50,821 nt of DNA from Clostridiales bacterium UBA1752 (GTDB taxonomy: Bacteria > Bacillota > Clostridia > Oscillospirales > CAG-382). This document shows positions 1 through 8,524 of the stretch, in pieces. The notes below the pieces were generated by a model. It made no database searches. It had not been told where the DNA came from and worked only from the letters and a program-made list of their open reading frames with translations. The position numbers and the translations under genes were made by a program. The stretch is from assembly GCA_002314835.1 (NCBI GenBank), contig DCHM01000043.1, forward strand, positions 13,813 through 64,633. The letters run 5' to 3'. Positions within the stretch are counted from its first letter, which is position 1. Each line of letters begins with the position of its first letter.

Positions 1-13
1 TTTTTTGATTAAA

Positions 14-31
14 TTGCTTTTGCAAAAGCAA
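14..31. repeat. Perfect 18-bp palindrome
   Basis: The sequence is a perfect inverted repeat (TTGCTTTTG then CAAAAGCAA) just beyond the leuS terminator. It has no loop, so it resembles a protein-binding palindrome more than a terminator hairpin. The T run next to it (1-6) is not placed to make a minus-strand terminator. The gene to the left lies outside the window, so its role cannot be judged. Confidence 0.4.
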
Positions 32-36
32 GGCGA

Positions 37-68
37 AACAAAAAAGGGTACGGTTTCCCGTGCCCTTT
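37..68 (-). terminator. Intrinsic terminator after leuS
   Basis: A 10-bp stem (44-53 with 58-67, one G-T pair) closes a TTTC loop. On the minus strand it is followed by a T-rich tract (complement of the A run 37-45). It lies 6 bases beyond the leuS stop codon and should end the long gpmI-to-leuS transcript. Confidence 0.85.
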
Positions 69-73
69 GGCTG

Positions 74-2473
74 TTATTTAACTACTATATTAAATATACG
101 GTTCTTGACGTAAATCTTTTTGACTACGGTTTTGCCTTCGAGAGCGGAGGTAATGACGCCCGATGCCATAACGGCGTTCCAAGCGGTATCCTCGTCGCAG
201 TCGGTGGGAACCTTGACGGTGCCTTTGAGCTTGCCCATCATCTGCACTGCGATTTCGGTCTCCTGAACCTTGAGCTTCTCTTCATCAAACGTAGGCCAAG
301 CAGACAGCGAGCACAGCCCTTCTCCGCCGAGCGACTCGTATATTTCCTCGCAGGCGTGAGGAGCAATCGGGCAGAGCAGCTTGACAAACGTGATAACCTG
401 CTCTTTGGTCAGACCTCCGCAGTCGCCTATCTCGTTAATCAAGGTCATGAGTGCCGCGATAGCGGTGTTAAACTTCATATCCTCGATGTCCTGAGTAACC
501 TTTTTGATCGTGCGGTGGAACGACGCCTCGAGCTCGGGGCTTGACTCGGCCTTTATCATCGCAGGCAGGTCCATAACGCGCTCGATAAAGCGTTTGCAGC
601 CGCGGACCGAGTTTTCGCTCCAAGGAGCGGCGGCACCGTAGTCGCCCATAAAGAGCACGTATGTGCGGAGAACGTCGGCGCCGTAAGCGTTTACTACGTC
701 GAGAGGGTCAACTACGTTGCCCTTTGACTTTGACATCTTTTCGCCGTCGGGACCGAGGATCAGGCCCTGAGCAGAACGTTTTGCGTAAGGCTCTGCCGTG
801 TTGACTACGCCGATGTCGTAAAGGAAGTGATGCCAGAATCTCGAATAAATCATGTGACGGGTAACGTGCTCCATACCGCCGTTATACCAGTCAACGGGCA
901 TCCAATACTTCATTTTTTCGGGGTCGCAGAGGCAGTTATCGTTATTTGGGTCGATATATCTGAGGAAATACCAGCTCGAGCCTGCCCACTGAGGCATGGT
1001 GTCGGTCTCACGCTTTGCCGCACCGCCGCACTTTGGGCAGGTGCAGTTTACAAAGGAGTCTATCTTTGCGAGCGGAGATTCGCCGCCTTCGCCCGGCTCA
1101 AAGTTCTCGACGTTCGGCAGTTTGAGAGGTAGCTCGGAGTAAGGCACGGGAACCATGCCGCACTTTGGGCAATGAACGATGGGAATAGGCTCGCCCCAGT
1201 ATCTCTGGCGGTTAAACGCCCAGTCCTTCATCTTATACTGTACGCCGCCTTCGCCTACGCCGAGAGCTTCGAGCTCCTTGACGGCGCGTTCAATAGACGA
1301 CTTTTTGTCTTTATAACCGTTGAGGAATCCGCTGTTAACCATTTCGCCGTCGCCGGTGTAAGCCTCTTTGTCGATGTCACCGCCCTTGATGACCTCTATG
1401 ATTTCGGCGCCGAACTTTTTGGCAAAGGCATAGTCGCGCTCGTCGTGAGCAGGAACTGCCATGATAGCGCCGGTGCCGTAGCCCATCATAACGTAGTCGG
1501 CGATAAAGATGGGGATTTGCTTGCCGCTTAGCGGATTAATCGCGGTGAGACCGTCGAGCTTGACGCCGGTTTTGTCCTTGACGAGCTGAGTGCGCTCAAA
1601 CTCGGTCTTTTTTGCACATTCGGCGCGGTAAGCCGTGACGGCATCCATATTTTTGATGCGGTCCTTGTATTTGTCTATCAGCGGATGCTCGGGAGCCATA
1701 ACCATAAACGTGACGCCGAACATCGTGTCGGGGCGCGTGGTATAGATACGCAGATTTTCGTCGGTATCTGCGAGCGCAAAGTTGACAAAAGCACCGCTCG
1801 AGCGGCCTATCCAGTTGACCTGCTGCTGCTTGATAGCGGTAGGATAATCTACGTCGTCGAGACCGAATAGCAGCTTGTCGGCGTACTTTGTGATGCGTAG
1901 ATACCAGACGTCCTTGGAGCGCTGAACTATGTCGCTGTGGCAGATGTCGCATTTGCCGCCCTGGCTGTCCTCGTTGGAGAGCACGACCTTGCAGTGGGGG
2001 CAATAGTTGACGAGCGCCTTGTCACGGAAGACGAGGCCTGCCTCGAACATTTTGAGGAATATCCACTGCGTCCATTTATAGTAATTTTCGTCGGTGGTAT
2101 CTATGACGCGCGACCAGTCGAAAGAAAATCCGACCTTTTTAAGCTGAGTGCAAAATTTCTCTATGTTTCTGTCCGTCAAGACACGGGGATGAACTCCGAA
2201 TTTGATGGCGCTGTTTTCGGTAGGCAGACCGAATGCGTCAAAGCCGATGGGAAACAGCACGTTGTAGCCCTGCATACGGCGCTTGCGCGAAACAACCTCG
2301 AGTCCGCTGTACGCCTTGATGTGTCCGACGTGCATACCTGCGCCCGAAGGGTATGGGAACTCTACAAGAGCGTAAAACTTGGGCTTGTCACTCGAGTCCG
2401 ACGCCTCAAAAGCATGGGCGTCCGCCCATTTTTGTTGCCATTTGGCTTCAATGGCAGTGTAATCGTACTTCAT
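74..2473 (-). CDS. leuS: Leucyl-tRNA synthetase
   Basis: This class I aminoacyl-tRNA synthetase charges tRNA-Leu with leucine in the cytoplasm. At 799 residues it is of normal length for the bacterial enzyme. The HIGH-type motif HVGH is at residues 48-51 and KMSKS near 576-580. The CP1 editing domain is recognisable by TTRPDTMFG and by AVPAHDERD, whose aspartate helps clear mischarged tRNA. Cys pairs (CPHC, CDIC, later CPKC) suggest zinc-binding inserts. It is the last gene of the minus-strand run and starts directly after the rsfS stop codon. A terminator follows. The assignment is secure. Confidence 0.98.
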   Translation of the reverse strand: MKYDYTAIEAKWQQKWADAHAFEASDSSDKPKFYALVEFPYPSGAGMHVGHIKAYSGLEVVSRKRRMQGYNVLFPIGFDAFGLPTENSAIKFGVHPRVLTDRNIEKFCTQLKKVGFSFDWSRVIDTTDENYYKWTQWIFLKMFEAGLVFRDKALVNYCPHCKVVLSNEDSQGGKCDICHSDIVQRSKDVWYLRITKYADKLLFGLDDVDYPTAIKQQQVNWIGRSSGAFVNFALADTDENLRIYTTRPDTMFGVTFMVMAPEHPLIDKYKDRIKNMDAVTAYRAECAKKTEFERTQLVKDKTGVKLDGLTAINPLSGKQIPIFIADYVMMGYGTGAIMAVPAHDERDYAFAKKFGAEIIEVIKGGDIDKEAYTGDGEMVNSGFLNGYKDKKSSIERAVKELEALGVGEGGVQYKMKDWAFNRQRYWGEPIPIVHCPKCGMVPVPYSELPLKLPNVENFEPGEGGESPLAKIDSFVNCTCPKCGGAAKRETDTMPQWAGSSWYFLRYIDPNNDNCLCDPEKMKYWMPVDWYNGGMEHVTRHMIYSRFWHHFLYDIGVVNTAEPYAKRSAQGLILGPDGEKMSKSKGNVVDPLDVVNAYGADVLRTYVLFMGDYGAAAPWSENSVRGCKRFIERVMDLPAMIKAESSPELEASFHRTIKKVTQDIEDMKFNTAIAALMTLINEIGDCGGLTKEQVITFVKLLCPIAPHACEEIYESLGGEGLCSLSAWPTFDEEKLKVQETEIAVQMMGKLKGTVKVPTDCDEDTAWNAVMASGVITSALEGKTVVKKIYVKNRIFNIVVK

Positions 2474-2824
2474 TTATTTAACATCCTTCCAAAGTTTTTC
2501 CAGTTTATAAAACTCTCTGCCCTCTCGGGTAAAGATATGGACGACTACCGAGCCGTAGTCGATGAGCGTCCATACGTTGTCGCCAAAGCCTTCACTGCGT
2601 AGCGGCTTGACACCGCAGTCCTGACTGATAAGATATTCGGTATAGTCGGCGAGCGCCTTAACCTGAGTGGACGAAGTCGCGGTCGCCAGCACAAAATAGT
2701 CGGCGAGCGCAGTTACCTCGGCAACCGGCAAAACGGTCACGTCGAGACCTTGTTTTTCGTCGAGTGCTTTGCGTGCGTTTTCGGCGATTTTGGCGGCGAG
2801 AGATTGTTGCTCCTGTTGTGTCAT
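2474..2824 (-). CDS. rsfS: Ribosomal silencing factor RsfS
   Basis: This 116-residue protein of the RsfS/Iojap family (YqeL in Bacillus) binds ribosomal protein uL14 on the 50S subunit and blocks subunit joining when nutrients are low. The family core is visible in LADYFVLATATSSTQVKALAD and in the C-terminal run WTLIDYGSVVVHIF. The start codon overlaps the yqeK stop by 4 bases (ATGA). The stop is immediately followed by the leuS start, so translation of the three genes is probably coupled. The yqeK-rsfS order is widely conserved in Firmicutes. Confidence 0.96.
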   Translation of the reverse strand: MTQQEQQSLAAKIAENARKALDEKQGLDVTVLPVAEVTALADYFVLATATSSTQVKALADYTEYLISQDCGVKPLRSEGFGDNVWTLIDYGSVVVHIFTREGREFYKLEKLWKDVK

Positions 2825-3417
2825 TTAGTTACCTCTTTTAGTTTGGTTATTATTGCGTTTCTGGCTCTGACGGTGGCGTCCGAAATAACGCACCCGTCGT
2901 CGAGCAGGTGGCGGATAGTCATATCAAACGACAGCAAAAGCGTGTCGTAGAGTGCTCTTGTCTTTTGCTCGGTCTGCATAAGCGAAAGGTAGGTCTGTCT
3001 GACTTTTTTGCAATATTCGCCCGAGCGGTTTGCGTCGATATAGTCTCCGAGGTAGATGCAGATATCGAGCGGCGTCATGTCGTCACTGCCCGTAGTGTGT
3101 GAAGCGATTGCCTTGCATATTGCAGGGCTAAAGCCGAAACGGCGCTCTGCTATCAGTGCCGCAGTGTGCGAATGTATCAGGGCAGGGCTTGCGTATTCGA
3201 GCGGAGAAAGTGTATCTCCATACTGTGCACAGACCGCCTCTTGCTGTGCTAATGTATATTCTTTTGTAAAATCGTGCATCAGTGCCGCCGTTGCCACGTC
3301 ATCGTCGCAAAGCTCGGGGAAATGGTCGTGCGCTATCATCAGTGCCGCTTCGCGCACTCCGAGCGTGTGCTGCAGTCGTGAGGGTGAAAGTGTGAGATAC
3401 TGCAATATGTCGGTCAT
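2821..3417 (-). CDS. yqeK: HD-domain hydrolase YqeK
   Basis: This HD-superfamily metal-dependent phosphohydrolase belongs to the YqeK family, whose Bacillus member cleaves diadenosine tetraphosphate symmetrically. Metal ligands are visible as an early His (QHTLGVREAA), the paired AALMHD with a following K, and HSHTAALIAE. I chose the ATG at 3417 (MTDILQYL), giving 198 residues. An upstream in-frame start at 3519 would add a basic stretch that overlaps yhbY and is unlike the family. It lies 2 bases downstream of yhbY. The nadD gene that usually sits between yhbY and yqeK is absent. Confidence 0.93.
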   Translation of the reverse strand: MTDILQYLTLSPSRLQHTLGVREAALMIAHDHFPELCDDDVATAALMHDFTKEYTLAQQEAVCAQYGDTLSPLEYASPALIHSHTAALIAERRFGFSPAICKAIASHTTGSDDMTPLDICIYLGDYIDANRSGEYCKKVRQTYLSLMQTEQKTRALYDTLLLSFDMTIRHLLDDGCVISDATVRARNAIITKLKEVTK

Positions 3418-3419
3418 AT

Positions 3420-3713
3420 TTATTGAGGGAGCACGATTTGCGGTTTTTCGCGCGCGGCGCGGTAAACGACTATCTTGCGTCCGATGACCTGTACGGGTTC
3501 GCAGGCGAGCTGAGCGCACAGCTCGGTCATAAGCTCCTTGGGGGACTTTTCGCAGGTTTCCTGCACGGTGATTTTGATAAGCTCACGGGCTTCGAGAGCG
3601 TTGGTGAGTGTTTCGAGCAGGTTGTCGCTGATGCCGTATTTGCCTATCTGATAAAGCGAATCAACCGAATTTGCGAGCGAGCGCAGATATGCGCGCTGTT
3701 TGGTAGTAATCAT
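3420..3713 (-). CDS. yhbY: YhbY-family RNA-binding protein (CRM domain)
   Basis: This 97-residue protein consists of one CRM domain. It belongs to the YhbY/YqeI family, which associates with pre-50S ribosomal particles and is thought to act in ribosome assembly. The conserved N-terminal helix (TTKQRAYLRSLA) and the GxxG RNA-binding loop (IGKYGIS, about residues 22-28) are present. It lies 18 bases downstream of the pseudouridine synthase gene and 2 bases upstream of yqeK in the same transcript. The neighbours (RsfS, YqeK, a pseudouridine synthase) share a ribosome or RNA theme. Confidence 0.94.
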   Translation of the reverse strand: MITTKQRAYLRSLANSVDSLYQIGKYGISDNLLETLTNALEARELIKITVQETCEKSPKELMTELCAQLACEPVQVIGRKIVVYRAAREKPQIVLPQ

Positions 3714-3731
3714 AAACGTCCTTTATATAGG

Positions 3732-4454
3732 TTATTTTATCTTGGAGAGTGCTTTGATTTCGTCGTCGGTAAGCCTGCGGATTTTGCCCACGGGCAGGTC
3801 ACCGAGCGAAATGGGGCCTACGGTTATGCGCTGAAGCTTGGTTATTTTAAGCCCGACGAAGGAGCACATGCGCCTTATCTGGCGGTTTTTGCCCTGCGTC
3901 AGCGTAAAACGGATGACCGACTCCTCGGCGTCGCGCCTTATGATGTCGATGCCGACGGGTGCTATCGTTTCGCCGTCAAGGTGGCGCAGTGAACGCAGAG
4001 TGTCTGCCTGTGCGTTTTCAACCTTGCCTACTACCGTAACCATATACAGCTTTTTATAGTGGTTTGACGGGTGCATAAGTCGGTTTGCCAGCTCGCCGTC
4101 GTTGGTGCAGATCAGCAGACCTTCGCTGTCCTTGTCGAGCCTGCCTGCAGGATAAATGCGTGCGCCATAGCCGTCTATCAGCTCGGCTACGCTCTTGCGC
4201 CCTAATTCGTCACACATGGTGGTGACGTACCCGACGGGTTTGTTGAGCGCGACGGTTATCTTTTGAGTTTCTTTTTTTATCGGCTTGCCGAGAAACAAAA
4301 CCTTGTCCTTTGACGGGTCAACGCGGTCGCCGAGCGTCGCCTTGACGCCGTTGACCGTAAAATCACCTGCCACTATGCGCACTTCGGCGGCGCGGCGGGA
4401 CATCAGACCGTTGTCGGCGATGAATTTTTGCAGCTTGATGGTTTGATTGTCCAC
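3732..4454 (-). CDS. RluB/RsuA-family pseudouridine synthase
   Basis: This 240-residue enzyme converts a specific rRNA uridine to pseudouridine. An N-terminal S4 RNA-binding domain (about residues 6-65; KLQKFIADNGLMSRRAAE) is followed by the catalytic domain. The nucleophilic Asp is in AGRLDKDSEGLL near residue 102-113, and the family motif GKNRQIRRM is near residue 198. This layout fits the RluB/RluE/RsuA group. The exact target is not readable from sequence; 23S position 2605-type (RluB) is the usual guess in Firmicutes. It starts 3 bases after the ytfJ stop. Confidence 0.94.
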   Translation of the reverse strand: MDNQTIKLQKFIADNGLMSRRAAEVRIVAGDFTVNGVKATLGDRVDPSKDKVLFLGKPIKKETQKITVALNKPVGYVTTMCDELGRKSVAELIDGYGARIYPAGRLDKDSEGLLICTNDGELANRLMHPSNHYKKLYMVTVVGKVENAQADTLRSLRHLDGETIAPVGIDIIRRDAEESVIRFTLTQGKNRQIRRMCSFVGLKITKLQRITVGPISLGDLPVGKIRRLTDDEIKALSKIK

Positions 4455-4457
4455 GGT

Positions 4458-4910
4458 TTATTGCTCGTCAGTGGCGTCTAAAGCGTCGGACTTATCCTTT
4501 TTTGGGATGGCGTTTTTGACTTTTTCGATAATGACGGGAGCCTGGTCAATGACGCTGTTGATAGCGCCGATAACCTTGGAAACGGGGTCGTCGGCAGGTA
4601 CAAAGCTCTCGGTGTGTTTGAGGTCGAGGATGCGGACCTGACCGTTTTCGACTACGATAAAGCCGAGCGGAGTGACGGCGACGCCTGCGCCGTTGCCGCC
4701 TGCAAAATGAGGGTCGGCTTCGGTAGCCTTTTTGCTGTCGTAATCTATGCCGCCGGAGGCAAAGCCTACCGTTACCTTGCTGAAGGGTATGACGGTGATG
4801 CCGCCGGCAAGCTCGATGGGAGAGCCGATGACGGTATTTACGTCTGCGACAGAGCCGATTTTGGAGAGAGCGGCGTCAATTATTTGCTTGAGGGGCATTT
4901 CTTTTTCCAT
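4458..4910 (-). CDS. ytfJ: Sporulation protein YtfJ (GerW family)
   Basis: This 150-residue protein belongs to the YtfJ/GerW family found in endospore formers and some relatives. The core is conserved: GSPIELAGGITVIPFSKV, then GIDYDSK and the Gly-rich GGNGAGVAVTPLGFIVV. A C-terminal amphipathic tail ends in a charged stretch. The start at 4910 is supported by AAGGAG 7 bases upstream and makes the gene overlap the DUF2953 gene by 35 bases. The scpB-DUF2953-ytfJ order is a known clostridial arrangement. The biochemical role is not known, but Bacillus GerW is needed for germination. Confidence 0.93.
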   Translation of the reverse strand: MEKEMPLKQIIDAALSKIGSVADVNTVIGSPIELAGGITVIPFSKVTVGFASGGIDYDSKKATEADPHFAGGNGAGVAVTPLGFIVVENGQVRILDLKHTESFVPADDPVSKVIGAINSVIDQAPVIIEKVKNAIPKKDKSDALDATDEQ

Positions 4911-5505
4911 GGTTATTCTCCTTTAATTGTTTGTAAAGTTTATAAGCCTCGTACGCTATCGGCAACAGGCGCCACAGTCGCACGGTAAAATATAAATCAC
5001 AAAAGAATATGGGTTTGTCAGCCAAAAAATCCGGCTCGACGAGAGTTTTGATGCGCTTGTCGTCACGGCGCGAATGCCGCATTTTGACTATAAGCTGAGT
5101 GAGCTGTGCCGCAACAGGGCTGACCGCACCGTAAACGAGCGCGGTTTTGGCAGGGTCGTCGGTTGCCACCGTCACGCGGACGTCGCTTTTTTTGACGACT
5201 ATCGCCTTGCCGAGCTTGGCAAACAGCTTTTTGACAAAATCGAGCAATATCTGTATCAGCTCTTTGATAGGCGGCAGGTCAAACTCGGGCTTTGGTTTTT
5301 GGGCTTTTGGCTTTTGAGCCTTTTGTGTAACCTCAGGCTGCTTTTTTGCGTCTTTATTAACCAACCCTGTGGCGTCGAGCGTGTAAAACAGGTATCTGAA
5401 GGACGCGTACAACTGATTTTCAAAAGCGACTTTGACGTGTATTTTGCGCGTGAGCAGCCACAAAATCAGCAGTAATATACCGCCGACGATATATAAAGCT
5501 ATCAT
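4876..5505 (-). CDS. DUF2953 membrane-anchored protein
   Basis: This 209-residue protein has one N-terminal membrane helix (about residues 3-20) and a basic, Lys/Pro-rich linker (about 58-80; repeated QKPKAQKPK). A soluble domain resembling DUF2953 follows, with the typical VRVTVATDDPAKTALVYGAV. The function is unknown. In sporulating Clostridia it sits between scpB and ytfJ, as here, and a role linked to sporulation is inferred from that context only. It overlaps the scpB stop by 4 bases and the ytfJ start by 35. Confidence 0.88.
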   Translation of the reverse strand: MIALYIVGGILLLILWLLTRKIHVKVAFENQLYASFRYLFYTLDATGLVNKDAKKQPEVTQKAQKPKAQKPKPEFDLPPIKELIQILLDFVKKLFAKLGKAIVVKKSDVRVTVATDDPAKTALVYGAVSPVAAQLTQLIVKMRHSRRDDKRIKTLVEPDFLADKPIFFCDLYFTVRLWRLLPIAYEAYKLYKQLKENNHGKRNAPQANN

Positions 5506-6071
5506 AAATCTTGGTCAACCATTGAGTCAAAGGTCGTCTGACCGTCGTCAACGGAGGCGTTGCCGAGGTCAACCATAGGCAGCTCGGCGAGAGATTCGAG
5601 CCCGAAGCAACGCAAAAAACTGTCGGTGGTGCCGAAAAGTGTAGGTCTGCCCGGGGCGTCGAGAGTGCCGCGCTCGGCTATCAGACCCTTGTCCATCAGC
5701 GACGCGACGATGTATGACGAATCAACTCCGCGCACCTGCTCGATAAACATACGCGTGACTGGCTGATTGTAAGCGACTATCGCGAGCACCTCGAGCGACG
5801 CCTTTGAGAGCGGCGGCACCTTGCGGAGCTGGAGTGCTTTTTTAACCGTGTCTGCGTAAATCGGCTTTGTGCAGAGCTGATATGAATTTTCGATTTTGAT
5901 TAGACTGATGCCGCTGTTTGCGTCGTCACAGTCGCTTTTGAGCAATTCGAGCGCGGTATTGAGCTCGTCTCGCGAAACGTCCATGATTTCGCAGAGTCGG
6001 TCGGCCTCGACCGGACTGCCGCAGGCAAACAGTATGGCGTGCAGTGTAGCGACGGCTTGAGAGTTTGTCAT
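5502..6071 (-). CDS. scpB: Segregation and condensation protein B
   Basis: ScpB is the winged-helix kite subunit of the SMC-ScpAB condensin, which organises and segregates the chromosome. The 189-residue length fits. The paired winged-helix signatures are visible (ATLHAILFACGSPVEADRL near the N-terminus; LSKASLEVLAIVAYNQPVTR near residue 100; LIAERGTLDAPGRPTLFGTT near residue 140). A GCGAGG ribosome-binding site lies 5 bases before the ATG. It lies 28 bases downstream of its partner scpA. Confidence 0.97.
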   Translation of the reverse strand: MTNSQAVATLHAILFACGSPVEADRLCEIMDVSRDELNTALELLKSDCDDANSGISLIKIENSYQLCTKPIYADTVKKALQLRKVPPLSKASLEVLAIVAYNQPVTRMFIEQVRGVDSSYIVASLMDKGLIAERGTLDAPGRPTLFGTTDSFLRCFGLESLAELPMVDLGNASVDDGQTTFDSMVDQDL

Positions 6072-6099
6072 AAAAACCTCGCGGAAAAAAGTATAAAAG

Positions 6100-6807
6100 T
6101 TATTCCCTGACGGGAGCGACGTATATCAGATTTTTTTCTTTATAAACGTCGATAGCCTGCCTTGACAGCAGCTCGAGCAGGGCGAGGAAGGTGGCTATCA
6201 TTTCGCTCTTGGTCTTGCAGAGATAAAACAGGTCTTCAAATACAGTATCGCCGTGTTTGCCGAGATACAGCGAAACGGACAGCATTTTTTCTTCGACGGT
6301 AAAATATTGCTCTTCTTTGAGGGCGGTAAAAAGCTGCTCGGGCTTTTGCGAAGCCTTTAGCACCCTGTTGCGCTCGTTCATGCGGTCAAACGCCTCTTTG
6401 AGCAGCGAAGCCGCGTGCTCTCGCTCGTAGGTCGTGTCACATTCGTCGGGCTCTTTGGTAAAGCTGTCGTAAAACGTCTCTGACCTCAGCTTGAGAAACG
6501 CCGCCGTTTCTACCGCGCGCTTGCGCTCGAGCAGGGCGTCAACAAGAGGCTGACGGGGGTCTTCCTCATCCTCGTGACGAGGCAAAAGCATACGCGATTT
6601 TATCAGCATCAGCTGTGCCGCCATAGCGATAAACTCGGCGGTTATCTCCATATCGAGCTTTTTCATCGAATCAATATAGTCCATATACTGCTCGGTGATA
6701 GCAGCTATCGGTATGTCGAGGATGTCTATTTTGTTTTTGGCTATCAAGGCGAGCAACAGGTCGAGAGGACCTTCAAACACCTCGATTTTTAGGCTCAAAT
6801 CTTCCAT
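6100..6807 (-). CDS. scpA: Segregation and condensation protein A
   Basis: ScpA is the kleisin that bridges the SMC heads in bacterial condensin. The N-terminal kleisin motif KIEVFEGPLDLLLALI is complete. I start the gene at the ATG at 6807 (MEDLSLK), giving 235 residues. An upstream in-frame start at 6864 would add 19 residues that run through an intergenic hairpin and are unlike the family. The C-terminal winged helix (EMIATFLALLELLSRQAIDV) is intact. The ribosome-binding site is weak, so expression may depend on the upstream hairpin or on gpmI translation. Confidence 0.96.
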   Translation of the reverse strand: MEDLSLKIEVFEGPLDLLLALIAKNKIDILDIPIAAITEQYMDYIDSMKKLDMEITAEFIAMAAQLMLIKSRMLLPRHEDEEDPRQPLVDALLERKRAVETAAFLKLRSETFYDSFTKEPDECDTTYEREHAASLLKEAFDRMNERNRVLKASQKPEQLFTALKEEQYFTVEEKMLSVSLYLGKHGDTVFEDLFYLCKTKSEMIATFLALLELLSRQAIDVYKEKNLIYVAPVRE

Positions 6808-6830
6808 AAAGCACCAAAAATATTTATCTT

Positions 6831-6861
6831 CCGCCGTCCCCGCGGCTTGCAGGGACGGCGG
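6831..6861 (-). other. GC-rich hairpin between gpmI and scpA
   Basis: A perfect 10-bp inverted repeat (CCGCCGTCCC at 6831-6840 with 6852-6861) has an 11-base loop, in the 66-base gap between gpmI and scpA. No clean T run follows it directly on the minus strand (AAGATAAATATTTTTGG), so it is at best a leaky terminator. It may equally protect or process the mRNA and set different levels for gpmI and scpA. Confidence 0.6.
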
Positions 6862-6873
6862 CAAAGTAAAAGA

Positions 6874-8481
6874 CTATTTAATCAGCGACTCGTGCCACAT
6901 CTTGGGAGGCTCGAGACCGAGCAGGGTAACTATGGTAGCCGCTACGTTGGCAAGGCCGTACTTGCCACCCTCGGCAAACTGATAATCTGCGTCGCCTGCG
7001 TCGTAAATCCAGCAGGGTACGGGGTTTAAGGTATGGCTTGTCTTTGCTTTGAATGAGCCGTCCTTGTTTGCCTTAGGCAGATTTGTCTTTTTGTCTATCT
7101 CGTACATTTCGTCTGCGTTGCCGTGGTCGGCGGTAATCAGAGCTACGCCGCCTACCTTATCGACAGCCTTGAGTATTCGTGCGAGGCAGACGTCGAGAGC
7201 TTCGACACCTATCTTTGTGGCGATAAAGCTGCCCGTGTGACCTACCATGTCGCCGTTGGGGAAGTTGACGCGTAGGAAGTCAAACTTGCCGGACAAAATT
7301 TTCTCGATAAGCACGTCGGTGATTTCGGCGCACTTCATCCACGGGCGCTGTTCAAAGGGTACTACGTCCGAGGGAATCTCGATATACTCTTCGAGCTCCT
7401 CGGAGAATTTGCCAGAGCGGTTGCCGTTCCAGAAGTATGTAACGTGACCAAATTTCTGCGTCTCGGAGACGGCGAGTTGAGACTTGCCGTTTTTGACGAG
7501 GAATTCACTCATCGTGTTGCTGATTTCGGGAGGAGAAACGAGATAACGCGAAGGAATGTGAGTGTCGCCGTCGTATTCGAGCATGCCTGCGTAAACGACC
7601 TTGGGCACGCGTACGCGGTCAAACTTGTTAAAGTCGGCGCCGCCTTCAAACGCCTTGCTGATTTCGATGGCTCTGTCGCCGCGGAAATTGTAAAATACTA
7701 CGCTGTCGCCGTCCTCGATAGTGCCGACGGGCTTGCCGTTCTCTGCGATGACGAAGGGAGGCAGGTCCTGGTCGATTTTGCTCGTTTCGGCGCGGTAGGT
7801 CTCGATTGCTTCTTTGGCAGAGGCAAAATATCTGCCCTTGCCGAGCACGTGAGTCTGCCAGCCGAGGTCAACCATTGCCCAGTTGGCTTCGTATCTGTCC
7901 ATGGTGATAACCATACGTCCGCCGCCCGAAGCGATGCGGCAGTCAAAGCTGTCGTCGCGGAGTGAAGCGAGGAAATCCTCAAAAGGCTCGACGTACGTCA
8001 GTGCGCTCGTTTCGCCTACGTCTCTGCCGTCGAGGAGGACGTGGACGCGTACTTTTTTGACGCCGTCCTTTTTGGCTCTCTCTATCATAGCCTTGAGGTG
8101 GTCGATGTGAGAGTGTACGTTGCCGTCACTGAAAAGTCCGATAAAGTGCATGGTGCCGTTTTTGCAGCCGCCTACGAGCGCCTGCCACGTTTCACCTGCA
8201 AAGATTTTGCCGCTCGAAATAGCGCCGCTGACGAGCTTTGCACCCTGAGCAAAGACTTGTCCCGCGCCGAGAGCGTTGTGACCGACCTCGGAGTTGCCCA
8301 TATCTTCGTCGGAGGGCAGACCTACTGCGGTGCCGTGTGCTTGCAAAAAGAATTTATGGCATTTTGCATCAAGCATATCAAGTGTGGGGGTTTCGGCGGC
8401 TAAAACCGCGTTGCCCTCTTTGCGTGTAGTGTAGCCGATACCGTCCATGACGATGCAGACTACGGGGCGATTTGTGTTCAT
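6874..8481 (-). CDS. gpmI: 2,3-bisphosphoglycerate-independent phosphoglycerate mutase
   Basis: This glycolytic enzyme interconverts 3- and 2-phosphoglycerate using two metal ions and a phosphoserine intermediate. At 535 residues it is of normal size. VMDGIG at residues 11-16 carries the first metal Asp, and DMGNSEVGH at 60-68 carries the nucleophilic Ser64. The C-terminal metal site is seen as NFPNGDMVGHTG and ALITADHGNAD. It is the first gene of the minus-strand run. It has a consensus promoter and an AAAGGA ribosome-binding site 10 bases before the ATG. Confidence 0.98.
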   Translation of the reverse strand: MNTNRPVVCIVMDGIGYTTRKEGNAVLAAETPTLDMLDAKCHKFFLQAHGTAVGLPSDEDMGNSEVGHNALGAGQVFAQGAKLVSGAISSGKIFAGETWQALVGGCKNGTMHFIGLFSDGNVHSHIDHLKAMIERAKKDGVKKVRVHVLLDGRDVGETSALTYVEPFEDFLASLRDDSFDCRIASGGGRMVITMDRYEANWAMVDLGWQTHVLGKGRYFASAKEAIETYRAETSKIDQDLPPFVIAENGKPVGTIEDGDSVVFYNFRGDRAIEISKAFEGGADFNKFDRVRVPKVVYAGMLEYDGDTHIPSRYLVSPPEISNTMSEFLVKNGKSQLAVSETQKFGHVTYFWNGNRSGKFSEELEEYIEIPSDVVPFEQRPWMKCAEITDVLIEKILSGKFDFLRVNFPNGDMVGHTGSFIATKIGVEALDVCLARILKAVDKVGGVALITADHGNADEMYEIDKKTNLPKANKDGSFKAKTSHTLNPVPCWIYDAGDADYQFAEGGKYGLANVAATIVTLLGLEPPKMWHESLIK

Positions 8482-8524
8482 TGTGAGTATATCCTTTCGG
8501 TAATATTATATTTATATTCATTAT

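Noticed and set aside
3418..3519. Longer start of yqeK
   Set aside because: The added Arg-rich residues overlap yhbY and do not resemble the family.
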